From the NCBI GenBank assembly GCA_003223595.1, contig QHVR01000023.1:1-8023 (forward strand): a stretch of 8,023 nucleotides of DNA. The letters are read 5' to 3'. Below are positions 6,658 through 8,023 of the stretch, piece by piece. Source of the stretch: Acidobacteriota bacterium. GTDB lineage: Bacteria > Acidobacteriota > Terriglobia > Terriglobales > Acidobacteriaceae. The notes below the pieces were generated by a model. It saw only the letters and a program-made list of their open reading frames with translations. It searched no databases and was not told the origin of the DNA. Each line of letters opens with the position of its first letter. Positions within the stretch are counted from its first letter, which is position 1. Position numbers and translations under genes: made by a program.

Positions 6658-6673
6658 TGTGATCAGGATCACG
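6658..6673. promoter_or_regulatory. CRP/FNR-superfamily-type operator, copy 6
   Basis: TGTGATCAGGATCACG has perfect GTGAT/ATCAC arms around CAGG. It is centred about 78 bases upstream of the ATG at 6744, the best placed of the three sites in this gap to control that gene. Confidence 0.55.
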
Positions 6674-6743
6674 ATTCCCGGTGACGAAGTGCACAGTCTT
6701 TGCCTGCACCTTCTGGCATCCTGACGTTCAATTGAGGTGACCT

Positions 6744-7130
6744 ATGGCCCAAGATGGTCGCGACATTCTGGAAATTCTGAAGTTCGAACTGAACTTCCTG
6801 CTGGACGGTGGGTACGGGCGCTTTCCGCGTTCGCCCTGGCGAGCCCCGGCAATTTTTGAGGACTCTCCCATTTGCCCGAATTTTTCCGATGTGTCTCATC
6901 CTTACCCCTGTGAGAGCTGTCTGCTGGCGCAATTCGTGCCCCAAGAGCAACGCGGCGATGCTGTGCCTTGCCGATTCATTCCGCTCACCAAAGATGGACA
7001 GAGTCTCGAGGACCTGTACCGCACCGGCAACCAGGTCGAGATCGAGGAGGCGCTCGCCGGCTGGCTGCGTGCGCAGATCGAAAGGATCGAGCGCGAACGT
7101 GGTATTTCCGGCAGAGAAGGCGTCGCATAG
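6744..7130 (+). CDS. Small four-cysteine protein of unknown function
   Basis: A 128-residue soluble protein with no signal peptide or membrane segment. I do not recognise a named family, although the sequence looks like a conserved protein. Residues 8-25 form an ILKFELNFLLDGGYGR block, followed by a proline- and aromatic-rich section. Four cysteines follow, at 44, 56, 59 and 76, spaced CX11CX2CX16C, which could bind zinc or an Fe-S cluster. The C-terminal third (88-120) is a charged helix with EIEEALAGWLRAQIERIERER. The ATG at 6744 has GAGG six bases upstream. It lies 90 bases before the OsmC-like gene and downstream of three operator-like palindromes, so it may belong to an anaerobic or redox/nitrosative-stress regulon. 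It could be a redox or metal-site partner or a sensor; nothing in the sequence decides this. Confidence 0.75.
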   Translation: MAQDGRDILEILKFELNFLLDGGYGRFPRSPWRAPAIFEDSPICPNFSDVSHPYPCESCLLAQFVPQEQRGDAVPCRFIPLTKDGQSLEDLYRTGNQVEIEEALAGWLRAQIERIERERGISGREGVA

Positions 7131-7220
7131 AGACAACTGCAGCGCAGTAAGAAGAAGCTGAATTGCGGATTCATCTTGAGCTGTGCAGCCTACGAAAATT
7201 CCAACTAGATGTGAGGAACT

Positions 7221-7673
7221 ATGAGCGAAGAGCATTCATACCGAGTAGCAGCGTGGTGGACTTCGGGGCGGACGGGCCTGGCGAAGTCGGATTCCGCGCC
7301 CAATGCGATCCATTTCACCGCCCCCACCGAATTCGGCGGACTGGAAGGGCGATGGACGCCCGAGGAACTGCTGCTGGCCGCGATTGCCGGATGCTATACC
7401 ACGACCGTGCGAGCGATTGCGGGTGGGGCGCAGTTTGATTTCACCGATCTGCAAGTGGAAGCCAGCGGAACCGTGCGCAAAGCGGAATCGGGTTACAGCT
7501 TTGCCCAGATTACCGTGCGGCCGAACCTGAAGATTGCGTCATCCGACGAACGGGACAAGGCGTTGGAGTTATTGAAGCGCGCGGAAAAGCTGTGCCTGGT
7601 GTCGAGAGCGATGGGAACTACTCTGAAGTTCGAACCACAGCTCGAAATCACCAAGCCGGCATCGATCGCATAA
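7221..7673 (+). CDS. OsmC/Ohr-family protein (thiol peroxidase-like)
   Basis: A 150-residue cytoplasmic protein of the OsmC/Ohr superfamily, whose characterised members reduce organic hydroperoxides with a reactive cysteine pair. The PEELLLAAIAGCYTTT stretch (47-62) carries the first cysteine, Cys58, on the central helix. The second, Cys125, lies in AEKLCLVSRAM (121-131), matching the usual two-cysteine arrangement. Glu48 or Glu49 corresponds to the conserved helix acidic residue. Length is normal for OsmC and full. The ATG at 7221 has GAGG four bases upstream. It lies 90 bases after the four-cysteine gene, same strand, with only a small hairpin (ACTGC/GCAGT, 7136-7148) between and no terminator, so co-transcription is plausible. 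Whether it is OsmC, Ohr or a YhfA-like member is unclear. Confidence 0.88.
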   Translation: MSEEHSYRVAAWWTSGRTGLAKSDSAPNAIHFTAPTEFGGLEGRWTPEELLLAAIAGCYTTTVRAIAGGAQFDFTDLQVEASGTVRKAESGYSFAQITVRPNLKIASSDERDKALELLKRAEKLCLVSRAMGTTLKFEPQLEITKPASIA

Positions 7674-7678
7674 CGACT

Positions 7679-8023
7679 TCAAAGCTTCAGAACGGCGGAG
7701 ACCGACGACAGATCCTCCATTGGCTGCAGCTTGAATCCTACCTTTTTGAAGATGGCCTGCGTGGCGAGGTTGTCACGCAGGATTTCGCCAGAAAGGTTCT
7801 TGAATTTCTCCGCCTGGGCGACGTGCATCACGCTCGCGAGCAGTTCGGTGCCCAATCCGCGGCCCTGCCACTGATCTGAGACCAGGACCGCAGCTTCGGC
7901 TTCCAGTGAAGTGATGGCGCTGAAACGACCGACGCCCAGAACCTCCGGCTGGCCGCTTTCAGGGTTCTTGCGCTCGGCCACCAGTGCAAATCCGCGATCA
8001 TAGCTAGCGAAACAAATGCGCAC
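7679..8023 (-). CDS. GNAT acetyltransferase domain, probable C-terminus of an acyl-CoA synthetase/Pat-like fusion (cut by window edge)
   Basis: The 114 residues seen end at a TGA at 7679-7681 and are open to the right edge. They contain a GNAT fold: ALVAER and EVLGVGRF strands, the acetyl-CoA pyrophosphate-binding loop QWQGRGLGTELL (visible residues 51-62), and the ending DNLATQAIFKKVGF. The RICFASYDRG and ALVAERKNP signatures are typical of the GNAT domain at the end of ADP-forming acyl-CoA synthetase-like protein acetyltransferases (the Pat/YfiQ type, about 900 residues), which modify lysines of metabolic enzymes such as acetyl-CoA synthetase. The codon at the edge is GTG but is probably internal. 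If the fusion is confirmed, it would sit near nifJ as another acetyl-CoA-linked gene. It converges on the OsmC-like gene with five bases between the stops, leaving no room for a separate terminator. Confidence 0.85.
   Translation of the reverse strand: MRICFASYDRGFALVAERKNPESGQPEVLGVGRFSAITSLEAEAAVLVSDQWQGRGLGTELLASVMHVAQAEKFKNLSGEILRDNLATQAIFKKVGFKLQPMEDLSSVSAVLKL

Larger units (their letters stand above)
6420..6743. other. 324-base intergenic region with several operator-like palindromes
   Basis: No gene of its own is credible here. It holds a T-run just after the radical SAM-like stop (6421-6427, without a convincing hairpin), a perfect palindrome at 6443-6460, a decayed half-palindrome TGTGAT...GATCA at 6466-6480, and two further sites at 6572-6587 and 6658-6673. 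A GAGGTGA ribosome site at 6734-6740 leads the next gene. No -10/-35 pair stood out. The density of the same dyad suggests a complex control region for the four-cysteine gene downstream. Confidence 0.6.

Overview
The window reads as chromosomal DNA of a moderately GC-rich bacterium capable of anaerobic, cytochrome-rich respiration. The gene set resembles what is seen in Acidobacteriota: a single-chain pyruvate:ferredoxin oxidoreductase, ImcH/NapC-like and CbcL-like multihaem cytochromes, a TIGR04053-like radical SAM/SPASM protein, and an acyl-CoA synthetase/GNAT fusion tail. The phylum is an inference from protein style, not from a marker gene. There are no RNA genes, insertion sequences, phage genes or CRISPR arrays.

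Layout. Positions 1-873 (minus) hold the N-terminal quarter of pyruvate:ferredoxin/flavodoxin oxidoreductase (nifJ), cut by the window edge. A 200-base gap with a perfect 20-base palindrome follows. From 4980 down to 1074 (minus) lies an apparent three-gene cytochrome operon, listed here in order of transcription: a small monohaem cytochrome c; an 11-haem cytochrome c fused to a di-haem-type cytochrome b membrane domain; and a 7-haem NapC/NirT-family inner-membrane cytochrome. The last two overlap by 11 bases. Together they carry 19 c-type haem motifs in about 3.9 kb.

From 5280 the plus strand carries a radical SAM/SPASM-like protein that has lost two of the three cysteines of its SAM cluster motif. 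A 324-base intergenic region packed with palindromes comes next, then a small four-cysteine protein of unknown function (6744-7130) and an OsmC-family protein (7221-7673). A convergent minus-strand gene (7679-8023, cut by the right edge) ends in a GNAT acetyltransferase domain and is probably the tail of a Pat-like acyl-CoA synthetase fusion.

How it fits together. Both membrane cytochromes look like quinol-oxidising devices that pass electrons to periplasmic c haems; the small cytochrome c could carry electrons onward. In Geobacter, ImcH and CbcL are two separate quinol oxidases for respiration at different acceptor potentials. Here related architectures sit in one operon. Gaps next to nifJ, the radical SAM-like gene and the four-cysteine gene contain copies of the same dyad, GTGAT-N4-ATCAC, the shape bound by CRP/FNR-superfamily regulators (CRP, HcpR and others). 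This suggests one regulon joining pyruvate oxidation, the radical SAM-like gene and the unknown small protein. The most unusual items are the degenerate radical SAM protein, the combined cytochrome operon, the shared palindromes and the four-cysteine protein.
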